Part shown: positions 1-8,488 of the stretch, in pieces
Layout: every line of letters begins with the position of its first letter
How positions within the stretch are numbered: the first letter of the stretch is position 1
Source: Bacteroidales bacterium
GTDB taxonomy: Bacteria; Bacteroidota; Bacteroidia; Bacteroidales; UBA1715
NCBI GenBank assembly: GCA_017618935.1
Contig: JAFZTG010000144.1
Span: forward strand, 1-14,554
Length of the DNA stretch: 14,554 nt
Reading direction: 5' to 3'
Made by a program: the position numbers and the translations under genes
Notes under the pieces: model-generated
What the model saw: only the letters and a program-made list of their open reading frames with translations
What the model was told of the DNA's origin: nothing
Databases searched by the model: none

Positions 1-3000
1 ATTGCTTCATCGTTCGTGCCGAAAGAATTGGGCGCGGGCGAGCATACTATCTTGTATTCTTACGAAGACGAGCATCATTGTTATGGAGAACCGTCTAAAA
101 AGATTTCAGTTGACGATTGTGCGGCTCCTGCTGTAGAAACGGTAACTCTGACTCAAACAACTCTCTCATTGTTGAAAGGTCAACAATCAGAGGCAATAGG
201 CGTTACAATTTCTCCTTCGGAATCTCCACAAACCGTTACTTGGAGTTCTTCTGACAAGAATGTTGCCACAGTTGATGAAAATGGTGTGGTTACTGCGGTA
301 GGAAAGGGAACGGCTACGATTACGGCAACTTCAAATTACACGATTTCGAAATCTGCATCGTGCGTAGTTACGGTTGTTGCTCCTGTGGAATCGGTTGCAT
401 TTAACAACCCATCGGACATAACAGTTGCAGAAAATAGTTCTGTTCCATTGTCTCAATTCATGGTTATTAATCCCGAGGATGCATCAATAAAGACAGTTGA
501 ATGGACTTCGTCATCTGAATCGGCAACTGTTACGGATGGACTTGTTACGGCAGGTGAAGTTAGTTCAGATACGCCAGTGACAATCACCGTGAAAGTGACG
601 ACGGAAGACGGAACATCAAAGACGGCTCAAATCACGATTACCATTATTAATGGTTGCAGTTTGTCTGCTCCGGCGGTGGAAAATGCAACACAAACTATTT
701 GTTCTGACGGTAGCGAAAGTGCTTCGTTTACCGCAACGGGCGATGCTTCTGCAAATTGGGTTTGGATCGATGAGACAAACAAAGCTGTTTCTTCTACAAA
801 TTCATTCTCAACAACGCAGGCAGGTACATATTTCGTTTATCAAATTGACGGAGATTGCAAGAGTGCTTCAACACAAGTGGTTGTTACAATTACTGAATGT
901 GCCGTTCCTGTTCAATCGGTTTCATTCAATAATACAACTGCTTTGACAGTTGGCGAAGGCACTACCTTGGACTTGTCAAATTATGTTGTGATTGAGCCAG
1001 CCGATGCTTCAATCCAAAAAATTGAATGGTCTTCAAATTCAGCTTCGGCTACTGTTGCTAATGGTAAGGTTACTGCTTCCGAAGTAAATTCAGATACAGA
1101 TGTTACTATCACGGTTGCCGTTACCACCAAAGATGGAACAACAAAAGATGCGACGGTAACAGTAACAATTATAAATGGTTGCAGTTTGGCCGCTCCTACG
1201 GTTGCAGTTTCTGCACAATCGGTCTGCCCAGGAAGCAACGAGGAGGTTACGTTTACGGCAACGGGCGATGCTTCTGCTGATTGGTTCTGGGAAGACGCTT
1301 CAGGCATTGGGGTTTCAATGACGAACTCATTGACTACAGCAATTGTAGGTTCATATTTCGTATCTCAAAGTTTGGGCGATTGCGAAAGTGCCAAGACGAA
1401 AGTTACTTTGTCGGAAAAGACGAAACCTGCGGCTCCAAGTGTAAGCGATGTCGCTGTGTGCGAGGGAACGGCGGGAACATTCACATCGTCGGTAAATGCA
1501 ATTTGGTATTCAAGTGCGAATGAGGAATTAACAACTGGAAAGACCTATTCGCCAACGACGGCAGGTACATATTACGTTCGTCAACAAGCCGACGGATGCT
1601 TGAGCGATGCCACTACAGTTACGTATACCATCAATCCGAAGCCTGAATTCACTACGTCTGACCAAACTGTCGTATTGGGTGCTACCGTTCCGAATCTGAC
1701 CGTTACCACAGCTTCGACGAATACTGTTACGTGGTATTATAATAATGTAGAGGTTGGTACGGGAAGTTCATTTGCAACGAATCAAACTGCGGTTGGAACA
1801 TATACATATTATATAAGTGTAAAAACTCCAGAAGGTTGTTCTTCAGAAAAATCTGCGATTACTTTACAGATTTCCGATTGTGATTTGACAGCTCCGATGG
1901 TTGCAAACGACAATCAATCTGTTTGTGAAGGCGATGCAAATCCAGGTTTTACGGCTTCGGCTACGAATTCTGTTGTATGGTATTCCGATGCTACGTTGAA
2001 GAATCAAATCGGAACATCGGCTACGTTTACGCCAAGTGAAACAACTGCTGATACATATTATTATTATGTAACGCAAAAAGGCTCGTGCGAATCTCCGGCA
2101 AAACGAGTAACATTCGTTATCAATTCATTGCCGAAGGTTTCGATTTCAAACATTGCAAGTCTTAAAACAACGGATTCTCCTGTGACAATATCTGTTTCTC
2201 CTACTGGCGGCGAATTGTCGGGAACGGGAGTTTCGGGAATGAAGTTTAATCCTGCTATCGGAGCGGGAACGCATACCATTACGTACACGTATCAAGATGT
2301 GAACGGTTGTGTGGCTACGGCAAGCACTTCAGTTGTGGTAACAAAAGGAATTACGGTTGACAGAACACAGTTGGGTGATACGATTACTCGTGCAACAAGT
2401 ATTTCAAACTTGTATGCCGTAGATGACTCTTATCCTGCTTCGGCAAAGAATACTTTGTCACAGGCAATAGTTATGGCTCAAGAATATTATAATAATTACG
2501 AAAGTTACACGCAGGCACAAATTGACCAGCAAGTTACACTTTTGAGCAATGCTATTCGATCATTCTTGAATAGTAAGATTGAAAAGGTTGATTTGTCAAT
2601 TCTTGAAGTAAAGATTTCAGAGGCGATATTCGCTATTCAAACTAACGAATATAGAAAAGGATCATTGGTTGGTAACATTCCGGAAGCAAGCTTTACCATG
2701 TTGGAAAATGCTGTAACAACGGCAAATGCTATGCTTGCTAATCCTCCTGCTTCACAAGCTGAAGTAGTTAATGCGACAAATTCGTTACAATATGCGATTA
2801 CAGCTTTCTTGGGCTCTGAGATACCAAACAAGGTTTCAGATATTTCTTTCACGACAAACAAGATTTATTTGGTTGTAGGAGAAGAATATACGCCTGAGGT
2901 TGTCTTTGCTCCGGCAGGTGCTTCGTCTGATTTGAGTTGGGAAACGTCAAATAACGATGTTGCTTGGGTTTATGGTTTGTCAGGAAAGATTGTTGCGAAA

Positions 3001-3636
3001 GCACCAGGAAGTGTGTCGGTAACGGCAACTGCAGCCAATAACACTGCTGCTCAGGCTCGTTTGGTAGTTGTGGTAACTGAGGCACCAAAACTTGTTTCTG
3101 CGACGGTTAATCGTACAGGTACGGAAATTTACCTTGATTTCTCTGAAGAAATGGCACAAATTCCGGCGGAGATTTATACGGAATTGTATGTATATGGCAT
3201 CTCATATCCAATGTATAATGTGAAAGAAATCACATTGTGGGATTTCGATCCAAAACGCGTCATTCTTTCTCTGAATCCTCCGATAGACGATCCAAAAGGA
3301 ATTTCAGTGATGTATAATGGTAATTCTTTAGTTTCAAAATTTGGTGGCAAAGTGGAGACATTCCAATATTATTTTGGATCAACGCCTGTTACCGAAGTTG
3401 AAGAGTCTGCTATAAAAGCATATCCGACAGAAACAAAATCTTCAATTTTTGTCGCTGGTTTGCAAGAAGGAAATCAGGTTGACGTGATTTCTGCAACGGG
3501 CAAACGTGTCGCTTCGTTTGTCGCGACGACCGATATTGAAGAAATTTCAACAGCAGGTCTCACTGCTGGCATCTACTATATAATGGTATATGATGGCAAT
3601 ATTTTACGGGCGAAACAGGCTTTTGTAAAGAAATAG
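1..3636 (+). CDS. Giant multi-Ig-domain T9SS-secreted surface protein (5' partial)
   Basis: The frame is open from base 1, so the start lies outside the window; the GTG at 16 is internal. About 1,211 residues are visible. In order: the tail of a module resembling the one at about 2140-2345 (GAGEHTILYSY); a Big_2-type Ig domain (about 130-375, WSSSDKNVATVDENG); two tandem 525-nt copies of an Ig pair (379-903 and 904-1428); further Ig-like modules with paired cysteines and AGTYYV-type strands (to about 2345); an alpha-helical stretch with two FIVAR-like halves, each ending AI..FL.S.I (about 2360-2825); another Big_2 domain (about 2830-3085); a beta domain with a DFSEEM motif (about 3090-3385); and a T9SS type A sorting domain (about 3386-3633, with AYPTE, GLTAGIYYIMV and a KQAFVKK end). 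By family knowledge, the sorting domain sends the protein through the T9SS to the cell surface. An adhesin or structural role is inferred; no catalytic domain is visible. A terminator follows directly. Confidence 0.88.
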   Translation: MASSFVPKELGAGEHTILYSYEDEHHCYGEPSKKISVDDCAAPAVETVTLTQTTLSLLKGQQSEAIGVTISPSESPQTVTWSSSDKNVATVDENGVVTAVGKGTATITATSNYTISKSASCVVTVVAPVESVAFNNPSDITVAENSSVPLSQFMVINPEDASIKTVEWTSSSESATVTDGLVTAGEVSSDTPVTITVKVTTEDGTSKTAQITITIINGCSLSAPAVENATQTICSDGSESASFTATGDASANWVWIDETNKAVSSTNSFSTTQAGTYFVYQIDGDCKSASTQVVVTITECAVPVQSVSFNNTTALTVGEGTTLDLSNYVVIEPADASIQKIEWSSNSASATVANGKVTASEVNSDTDVTITVAVTTKDGTTKDATVTVTIINGCSLAAPTVAVSAQSVCPGSNEEVTFTATGDASADWFWEDASGIGVSMTNSLTTAIVGSYFVSQSLGDCESAKTKVTLSEKTKPAAPSVSDVAVCEGTAGTFTSSVNAIWYSSANEELTTGKTYSPTTAGTYYVRQQADGCLSDATTVTYTINPKPEFTTSDQTVVLGATVPNLTVTTASTNTVTWYYNNVEVGTGSSFATNQTAVGTYTYYISVKTPEGCSSEKSAITLQISDCDLTAPMVANDNQSVCEGDANPGFTASATNSVVWYSDATLKNQIGTSATFTPSETTADTYYYYVTQKGSCESPAKRVTFVINSLPKVSISNIASLKTTDSPVTISVSPTGGELSGTGVSGMKFNPAIGAGTHTITYTYQDVNGCVATASTSVVVTKGITVDRTQLGDTITRATSISNLYAVDDSYPASAKNTLSQAIVMAQEYYNNYESYTQAQIDQQVTLLSNAIRSFLNSKIEKVDLSILEVKISEAIFAIQTNEYRKGSLVGNIPEASFTMLENAVTTANAMLANPPASQAEVVNATNSLQYAITAFLGSEIPNKVSDISFTTNKIYLVVGEEYTPEVVFAPAGASSDLSWETSNNDVAWVYGLSGKIVAKAPGSVSVTATAANNTAAQARLVVVVTEAPKLVSATVNRTGTEIYLDFSEEMAQIPAEIYTELYVYGISYPMYNVKEITLWDFDPKRVILSLNPPIDDPKGISVMYNGNSLVSKFGGKVETFQYYFGSTPVTEVEESAIKAYPTETKSSIFVAGLQEGNQVDVISATGKRVASFVATTDIEEISTAGLTAGIYYIMVYDGNILRAKQAFVKK
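379..1428 (+). repeat. Tandem 525-bp intragenic duplication (two Ig-pair modules)
   Basis: Unit 1 (379-903) and unit 2 (904-1428) encode the same order of motifs: PVxSVxFNN, DASIxxxEW, VTITV.VTT.DGT, IINGCSL, then a FTATGDASA...W Ig domain ending in a G.C.SA.T motif. A 20-base run (gcaacgggcgatgcttctgc) is identical at 733-752 and 1258-1277, exactly 525 bp apart. The protein has diverged at many other positions, so this is not a perfect recent copy. Confidence 0.85.
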
Positions 3637-3656
3637 TTGAAAAGTAATTTGCATTG

Positions 3657-3690
3657 AAGGGCTATCCAATCGGGTAGCCCTTTATTTTTG
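3657..3690 (+). terminator. Rho-independent terminator of the giant surface-protein gene
   Basis: A 9-bp stem (3659-3667 gggctatcc with 3672-3680 gggtagccc, one G-T pair) encloses the 4-base loop aatc. It is extended by A-T pairs and followed by a T-rich run (3681-3689). It begins 20 bases after the stop codon. Confidence 0.85.
3683..3690 (+). promoter_or_regulatory. Possible Bacteroidota -7 box for the YD-repeat gene
   Basis: TATTTTTG fits the TAnnTTTG consensus and lies 14 bases before the ATG at 3705. It overlaps the T-run of the preceding terminator. No TTTG-type -33 box sits at the usual 19-21 bp spacing, so this may be only the terminator's T-run. Confidence 0.3.
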
Positions 3691-3704
3691 TAAAAAATGT
3701 GATT

Positions 3705-4847
3705 ATGAAACGATTTCTTTTTTCTGTAGTTGCAAGCATTCTTGCAGTTAGCGCGTTCGCTCAGACTAAAAACGCTGATGAAGTTAAGACAACATTTTCT
3801 CCTCGTAATTTACAGGCAAATCATACGGAATTTTGTCTGCAATCAGTTTTGAATCAATATAATATTGAGGAAAATATGAAGGGAAACATATCTCAAATTA
3901 CCGTTTCCCGCAGTAAGGCGTCGGTGGTGTGTGCGTTCAACGAAAACAATCAACCCGTGAGTATTACCAAAGACGGCAAGGAAATCTGCACATTTGTCTA
4001 TAATACTCATTCCCAGGTTGAGATTGCACAATCGGCCAATGGCATTGTTGCCATTACCTACGATAAAAAAGGTCGTGTCGCAAGCGAAGCGTATTTGGTT
4101 GCGGGCTCTGGCAAACAAAAGGCAGACCCAAATAGCAAAGTGACGGTAACTGCCGTTGATAAATATATTTATACCGATTCGTGGAAGAAACAAACTTTGA
4201 GTGATTCCACTGAGTGCGTGTATTTGTTTGAGGCGACGAATGCAGGCAAAGCAAAAGAATGGATTATTGATAGAATGTATATCTATGAATATAATGGCAA
4301 AGGTTTGATGACCAAAAAGATAGAAACGGCACGCGACAAGGTGAGAGAATCGGTTACGGAATTTAAATACAAAAAAGGTGTTCTTCAACAACAAGTAAAA
4401 ACATATTCAAACACCAATTTAGTGGAAAGCACCGTTTATACATACGAAGAAGGTTATTTGGTTAAAGCGGTAAAAGGTTATTTCAGAGATGTAACGAAAC
4501 GGAAATCGATTGAATTAAGTTCCGAAGTCAACATGATGATGTACGATACACAGAGAAACCTTGTGGAATATAGATGTACCGACGGACATAAATATGATTT
4601 GTGTGTAATGAAATATGATGAAAACCAACGGTTGATAAACGTGCAGAAACGTCAGGAAACGGGCGAGATGATGCCTATGTTCCAATGCGAGTACGATGCT
4701 GCCAATATGGTTTCGTCAACTATAAAAAACGAGATTAAAATGCAATATACCTACGAATACGATGCCCAAGGTAACTGGATAACCCAAACTATTACCAAGA
4801 ACGGTGAGGCTGTTGGTAGCATTTCTCGATTGATACAATATAAATAG
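3705..4847 (+). CDS. Exported YD-repeat-like protein, function unknown
   Basis: 380 residues. The ATG at 3705 is preferred over the in-frame GTG at 3699 because it begins directly with a classical signal peptide (MKRFLFSVVASILAVSAFA, cleavage before Q20). The mature part contains irregularly spaced RHS/YD-like strands: YDKKGR (about 119), YEYNGKG (194), YTYEEGY (245), YDTQRN (280), YDENQR (304), YDAANM (330) and YEYDAQGNW (350-358). Such repeats form beta-strand-rich structures in exported Bacteroidota proteins. There is no lipobox cysteine and no T9SS tail, so a periplasmic location is inferred. It stands alone between a terminator and the asnS promoter. I cannot assign a function or binding partner. 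Confidence 0.85.
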   Translation: MKRFLFSVVASILAVSAFAQTKNADEVKTTFSPRNLQANHTEFCLQSVLNQYNIEENMKGNISQITVSRSKASVVCAFNENNQPVSITKDGKEICTFVYNTHSQVEIAQSANGIVAITYDKKGRVASEAYLVAGSGKQKADPNSKVTVTAVDKYIYTDSWKKQTLSDSTECVYLFEATNAGKAKEWIIDRMYIYEYNGKGLMTKKIETARDKVRESVTEFKYKKGVLQQQVKTYSNTNLVESTVYTYEEGYLVKAVKGYFRDVTKRKSIELSSEVNMMMYDTQRNLVEYRCTDGHKYDLCVMKYDENQRLINVQKRQETGEMMPMFQCEYDAANMVSSTIKNEIKMQYTYEYDAQGNWITQTITKNGEAVGSISRLIQYK

Positions 4848-4850
4848 TAA

Positions 4851-4877
4851 TTAGAGACGTGATATGCGTGTCTTTAC
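4851..4877. repeat. Palindromic intergenic repeat, copy A (degenerate)
   Basis: A diverged member of the gtagagacg palindrome family. Arms 4852-4861 and 4867-4876 pair with three G-T wobbles around the loop atatg. It lies 4 bases after the YD-repeat gene's stop codon and may act as its 3' hairpin. Confidence 0.65.
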
Positions 4878-4949
4878 TATGTTTCGTGATTTTCATCATG
4901 AGCAAAAAAGTTTTCTTGTGGAGTTTTCTCAAATCAAATTTTACTATGT

Positions 4950-4980
4950 ATTGTGAAATCTCTAAAATCGTGTAATTTTG
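4950..4980 (+). promoter_or_regulatory. Bacteroidota-type promoter of asnS
   Basis: ATTG (4950-4953), a 19-bp spacer and TAATTTTG (4973-4980) match the Bacteroidota sigma-70 pattern TTTG-N19-21-TAnnTTTG. The predicted transcript would have a leader of about 10-15 bases before the ATG at 5000, with no Shine-Dalgarno sequence, as is usual in this phylum. Confidence 0.6.
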
Positions 4981-4999
4981 TGCATCAAAAAATACGAAA

Positions 5000-6442
5000 A
5001 TGGCAAGTAGAACTGAAATAAAGGCACTTTTACAGGCAACGGAGCTTGATGTAAAAGTGGTTGTGAAAGGTTGGGTAAAGAATTTTAGAGGCAACAGTTT
5101 TGTGATGTTTGTTGCCTTGAACGACGGTTCTTCATTACAAAATATTCAAATTGTTTTCAATGTAGAGAATTTCGATGCGGCAGAACTGAAGAAAATCACT
5201 GTTGGCTGCTCGTTGAGTGTTGAAGGTACGTTGAAGGCGTCGGAAGGCAAGGGACAACGGGTAGAGGTTCTTGCCGAAAAGTTCGAGGTTCTCGGACTTT
5301 GTAACCCTGACGAATATCCTATTCAACCAAAGAAACACTCGTTAGAATTTCTTCGTGAAAACGCTCACTTGCGTTTTCGTACCAACTTGTTCGGAGCAAT
5401 TATGCGTGTGCGTCACAGCATGATTTACGCAATCCATACATTCTTTACGGAACGTGGATTCTACAATATCCACACGCCGCTCATCACGGGTTCCGACTGC
5501 GAAGGAGCTGGTGAAATGTTCCAGGTTACGACGTTGGACTTGAACAATCCTCCTAAAACTGAAGATGGCAAAATCGACTATTCTGAAGATTTCTTTGGAA
5601 AGATGACCAACCTCACCGTTTCTGGTCAGCTGGAGGTTGAATTGGCTTGTATGGCATTGTCAAAAGTATATACGTTCGGCCCAACATTCCGTGCCGAAAA
5701 CTCAAATACCACACGTCACTTGGCTGAATTCTGGATGATAGAGCCAGAAATCGCATTCGCCGACATCAACGACGATATGGACATTGCAGAAGAATTTCTC
5801 AAATATCTTATCCAATATGCTCTCGACCACTGTCGTGAAGATTTGGAATTCTTGCAAGAACGTTTGATTCAAGAGGAAAAATCAAAACCTCAGGCAGAAC
5901 GTTCAATGCCATTGATTGAAAAATTACAATTCGTCTTGGCAAATGATTTCCAAAGACTTACCTACACCGAAGCAATTGATATTTTGAAGAATTCTAAACC
6001 AAATCAGAAAGGTCAGTTCAAATATAAAATTGAAGGCTTTGGTGCCGATTTACAAAGCGAGCACGAACGTTATCTGGTAGAAAAACATTTCAAGAAACCA
6101 GTGATTTTGACGGGCTATCCTAAAGAAATCAAGGCATTCTATATGAAACAAAATCCCGATGGCAAGACTGTTGCCGCTATGGACATCTTGTTCCCGGGCA
6201 TTGGCGAAATCATTGGCGGTTCGGAACGTGAAGCCGATTACGATAAATTGTACAAACGTATCGAGGAATTGAACATTCCTATGAAGGATATGTGGTGGTA
6301 CCTAGACACTCGTCGTTTTGGCGCTGTTCCACATTCTGGTTTCGGTCTTGGCTTTGAACGATTGATGTTGTTTGTAACGGGAATGACCAACATTCGTGAT
6401 GTGATTCCGTTCCCACGTTATCCAAAATCTGCGGAATTTTAA
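5000..6442 (+). CDS. asnS: Asparagine--tRNA ligase
   Basis: This cytoplasmic class IIb aminoacyl-tRNA synthetase joins asparagine to tRNA(Asn) using ATP. It has 480 residues, near family length. An N-terminal OB-fold anticodon-binding domain (about 17-100, [12 protein letters not shown]) precedes the class II catalytic core: motif 1 around 136-161 ([12 protein letters not shown]...TPL), motif 2 at 230-250 (FRAEN, R231) and motif 3 at 447-455 ([10 protein letters not shown]454). The stretch [14 protein letters not shown] and the end [10 protein letters not shown] are characteristic of AsnRS rather than AspRS or LysRS. The start is the first ATG after a good promoter. The TAA stop shares its last A with the next gene's ATG (TAATG), indicating translational coupling. 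Confidence 0.97.
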   Translation: MASRTEIKALLQATELDVKVVVKGWVKNFRGNSFVMFVALNDGSSLQNIQIVFNVENFDAAELKKITVGCSLSVEGTLKASEGKGQRVEVLAEKFEVLGLCNPDEYPIQPKKHSLEFLRENAHLRFRTNLFGAIMRVRHSMIYAIHTFFTERGFYNIHTPLITGSDCEGAGEMFQVTTLDLNNPPKTEDGKIDYSEDFFGKMTNLTVSGQLEVELACMALSKVYTFGPTFRAENSNTTRHLAEFWMIEPEIAFADINDDMDIAEEFLKYLIQYALDHCREDLEFLQERLIQEEKSKPQAERSMPLIEKLQFVLANDFQRLTYTEAIDILKNSKPNQKGQFKYKIEGFGADLQSEHERYLVEKHFKKPVILTGYPKEIKAFYMKQNPDGKTVAAMDILFPGIGEIIGGSEREADYDKLYKRIEELNIPMKDMWWYLDTRRFGAVPHSGFGLGFERLMLFVTGMTNIRDVIPFPRYPKSAEF

Positions 6443-6879
6443 TGGGCAAAGAACTCGAATTTGTAAGCAAGATAACCAAAAACGCTTGCCAAGACCAGCA
6501 ATTGTTTGATTTCATTTCTGATTTCAGAAACTTATCCGCATTGTTGCCCAACGATATCAAGGAAAAAGTTTCTATAACCGAAAGCACCATTACGATTCAA
6601 GCAATGGCGGCAATGAGTCTGACATTGTCGATTCTTGAAAAAGACCCGTACAAAACGCTCAAAATTGGCACGGCAGGATCCGAAATGTTTCGTCTCTGGA
6701 TTCAACTGAAACAGATTGCTCCATACGACACGAGAATACGTATCACTCTCCGAGCCGACATTCCGCTTATGGCAAGACCAATGCTAAAAAAGCAGAAATT
6801 GCAGGATTTTGTCGATAATCTTGCAATTGCACTTGCGCAAATCCCTGCGTCAACGTTTAACGGGAATAATTTTAATTAA
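6442..6879 (+). CDS. SRPBCC (START-like) superfamily protein, function unknown
   Basis: 145 residues, no signal peptide or membrane segment, so cytoplasmic. The pattern fits small Bacteroidota SRPBCC proteins: an N-terminal strand (EFVSKITKNA), a helix with FDFISDFRNLSALLP, alternating strands (SITESTITIQA, SLTLSILEKDPYKTLKIG, FRLWIQLKQIAP, TRIRITLRADIP) and a long C-terminal helix (KQKLQDFVDNLAIALAQIP) that would close the hydrophobic pocket. The fold binds hydrophobic ligands in other families; the ligand here is unknown. It overlaps asnS by one base, so it is almost certainly co-transcribed and translationally coupled. The fold call is by pattern only. Confidence 0.8.
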   Translation: MGKELEFVSKITKNACQDQQLFDFISDFRNLSALLPNDIKEKVSITESTITIQAMAAMSLTLSILEKDPYKTLKIGTAGSEMFRLWIQLKQIAPYDTRIRITLRADIPLMARPMLKKQKLQDFVDNLAIALAQIPASTFNGNNFN

Positions 6880-6918
6880 TACCTTTCCTACAACGCTTAT
6901 TTTGGCTATTTTTACGTT

Positions 6919-7449
6919 GTGAAAAGAATACTTCTTCATATTTGTTGTGCACCGTGCGGTTCTGCGTCGGTTGAACGATTGCTTGCCGAAGAGTGGGAAG
7001 TGACGCTGTATTATTATATGCCTAACATATATCCGAGAGAAGAATGGGAAAAGAGAAAACTATATATTGAGAAGCTTGCAAAACATTTTGGTGTTCAACT
7101 AATTATAGGTGATTATAATCATGATTTTTGGAGGGAACAGGTTGTTGGTCTGGAACACGAAAAAGAAGGTGGGCTTCGTTGCCACGCTTGTTTCAAAACT
7201 CTTTTGACAGCAACGGCAAGCAAGGCTCAAGAACTTGGATTTGAACATTTTGCAACTACTCTTACCATCAGTCCACATAAAAATTCAACCGTAATAAAAG
7301 AAATAGGGGAAAAACTGAAGGGGTACACACACTACGATTTCAAGAAAAAGGACGGATACAAGCGAAGTATTGAACTGAGCAAGGAACTAGATTTGTATCG
7401 CCAATGTTATTGTGCGTGTGAATTTAGTATGAATAACGGAGGAAAGTAA
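6919..7449 (+). CDS. queH: Epoxyqueuosine reductase QueH (DUF208 family)
   Basis: 176 residues. By family knowledge, QueH reduces epoxyqueuosine to queuosine at wobble position 34 of tRNAs with GUN anticodons (Asn, Asp, His, Tyr), and is the non-orthologous alternative to cobalamin-dependent QueG. Visible signatures: HICCAPC near the N terminus (C9, C10, C13), PNIYPREEW (35-43), LRCHAC (C88, C91), TTLTISPHKN (113-122) and YRQCYCAC near the end (C163, C165, C167). The conserved cysteines are expected to bind the iron-sulfur/iron cofactor. The start is GTG at 6919: the frame has an upstream stop at 6877-6879 and no ATG between them, and the GTG directly precedes the conserved KRILLHICC. It lies 39 bases after the SRPBCC gene and is probably part of the asnS transcript. 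Confidence 0.93.
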   Translation: MKRILLHICCAPCGSASVERLLAEEWEVTLYYYMPNIYPREEWEKRKLYIEKLAKHFGVQLIIGDYNHDFWREQVVGLEHEKEGGLRCHACFKTLLTATASKAQELGFEHFATTLTISPHKNSTVIKEIGEKLKGYTHYDFKKKDGYKRSIELSKELDLYRQCYCACEFSMNNGGK

Positions 7450-7543
7450 ATAGAAAAAAATATAAAATGTCAGTTTCTTATTCACTTCAAAGTTTTTAGA
7501 GTCTTACATTCCAAAATAATAAATACCTTTACAAAAAAAAGAT

Positions 7544-8488
7544 ATGCTGATATTCATTGCCCTATCCTTGTCGGTTGCGTTGCAACTGGGTGCGTCGATA
7601 CTCGCAATCAGTCTGATTAAGCGAACTCGATACAACATATCGTGGATTTTGCTTTCATTGGCGTTCTCTTTGATGGCAATTCAGCGTATTTACGAGTTGA
7701 TTTATATCGCTCAGTTATCTGACGAGCACCTTTCCGAAGTGTCGATGCTCAGCAACTGGATTTCCGTGGTCGTATCGTTTTTCATTTTTGCTGGGACAAT
7801 TTATGTGAAAAAGATTTTCAACTACATTAGAAAAATGGAAAATCTTGCCAAAGAGAATGAAAATCGAGTGTTTTGGGCCATCGTGCAGACCGAGGAAAAC
7901 GAGCGTCAAATGTTTGCCAAGGAAATCCACGATGGATTGGGCCCCATTCTTTCGTCTATAAAAATGGCGTTTTCGGCTATTAATAAGGATATTGCCAACG
8001 AAACCAACAAACAGATTCTGTTGAAGACGAATTTTGCCATCGATGAGGCAATCATAACGATTAAGGAAATCTCCAATAAACTGAGTCCTCATATTTTGTC
8101 GAATTTTGGGTTGGAACGTGCCGTGAAATCGTTTCTCGACACTATTATGATAAAACAAAACACAGTTGTTTCGTTTGACTCAGATTTGAAAAACACACGA
8201 TATGATTTCAACATTGAAACGGTCTTGTATCGCGTTATTTGCGAGTTGATAACCAATACGTTACGTCATGCACAAGCACAAAACATTTTCATTGTGCTCC
8301 GTCACGACGAGAAAAATGTCATGCTCAATTATACCGACGACGGCATAGGTTTCGATATTGATAATCTTCCCCATAAAGGAATGGGACTTTCCAATATGGA
8401 GTCGCGAATTAAATCAATAAATGGTACTTTTGTCATTGAAAGTTCTCACAAAAACGGAACACACGTTTCTATAAATATCTCAATATGA
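7544..8488 (+). CDS. Membrane sensor histidine kinase, NarL/HisKA_3 type
   Basis: 314 residues. Three hydrophobic segments (about 2-24, 32-52 and 70-90) are joined by short loops with no large extracellular sensor domain. A short linker leads to the HisKA_3 dimerisation/phosphoacceptor helix (ERQMFAKEIHDGLG, H129). The HATPase_c domain follows, with N-box (ELITNTLRHA, N238), G1 box (DDGIGFD, 265-271), G2 box (KGMGLSN, 278-284) and the closing NGTHVSI. By family knowledge it autophosphorylates on H129 and passes the phosphate to the response regulator encoded next, whose ATG overlaps this stop (ATGA, 4 bases). The signal is unknown; the few extracellular residues suggest sensing within the membrane. 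Upstream, TACCTTTA (7524-7531) is a weak -7 candidate. Confidence 0.93.
   Translation: MLIFIALSLSVALQLGASILAISLIKRTRYNISWILLSLAFSLMAIQRIYELIYIAQLSDEHLSEVSMLSNWISVVVSFFIFAGTIYVKKIFNYIRKMENLAKENENRVFWAIVQTEENERQMFAKEIHDGLGPILSSIKMAFSAINKDIANETNKQILLKTNFAIDEAIITIKEISNKLSPHILSNFGLERAVKSFLDTIMIKQNTVVSFDSDLKNTRYDFNIETVLYRVICELITNTLRHAQAQNIFIVLRHDEKNVMLNYTDDGIGFDIDNLPHKGMGLSNMESRIKSINGTFVIESSHKNGTHVSINISI

Noticed and set aside
3699..3704. GTG at 3699 as start of the YD-repeat gene
   Set aside because: The ATG two codons later begins a canonical signal peptide (MKRFLF...), which makes the extra MI unnecessary.
3843..4394. 183-codon open frame on the minus strand opposite the YD-repeat gene
   Set aside because: It is fully antisense to a gene with a clear signal peptide and YD motifs, its translation shows no recognisable motif, and it is rich in F, H, R and N as expected of an antisense shadow.
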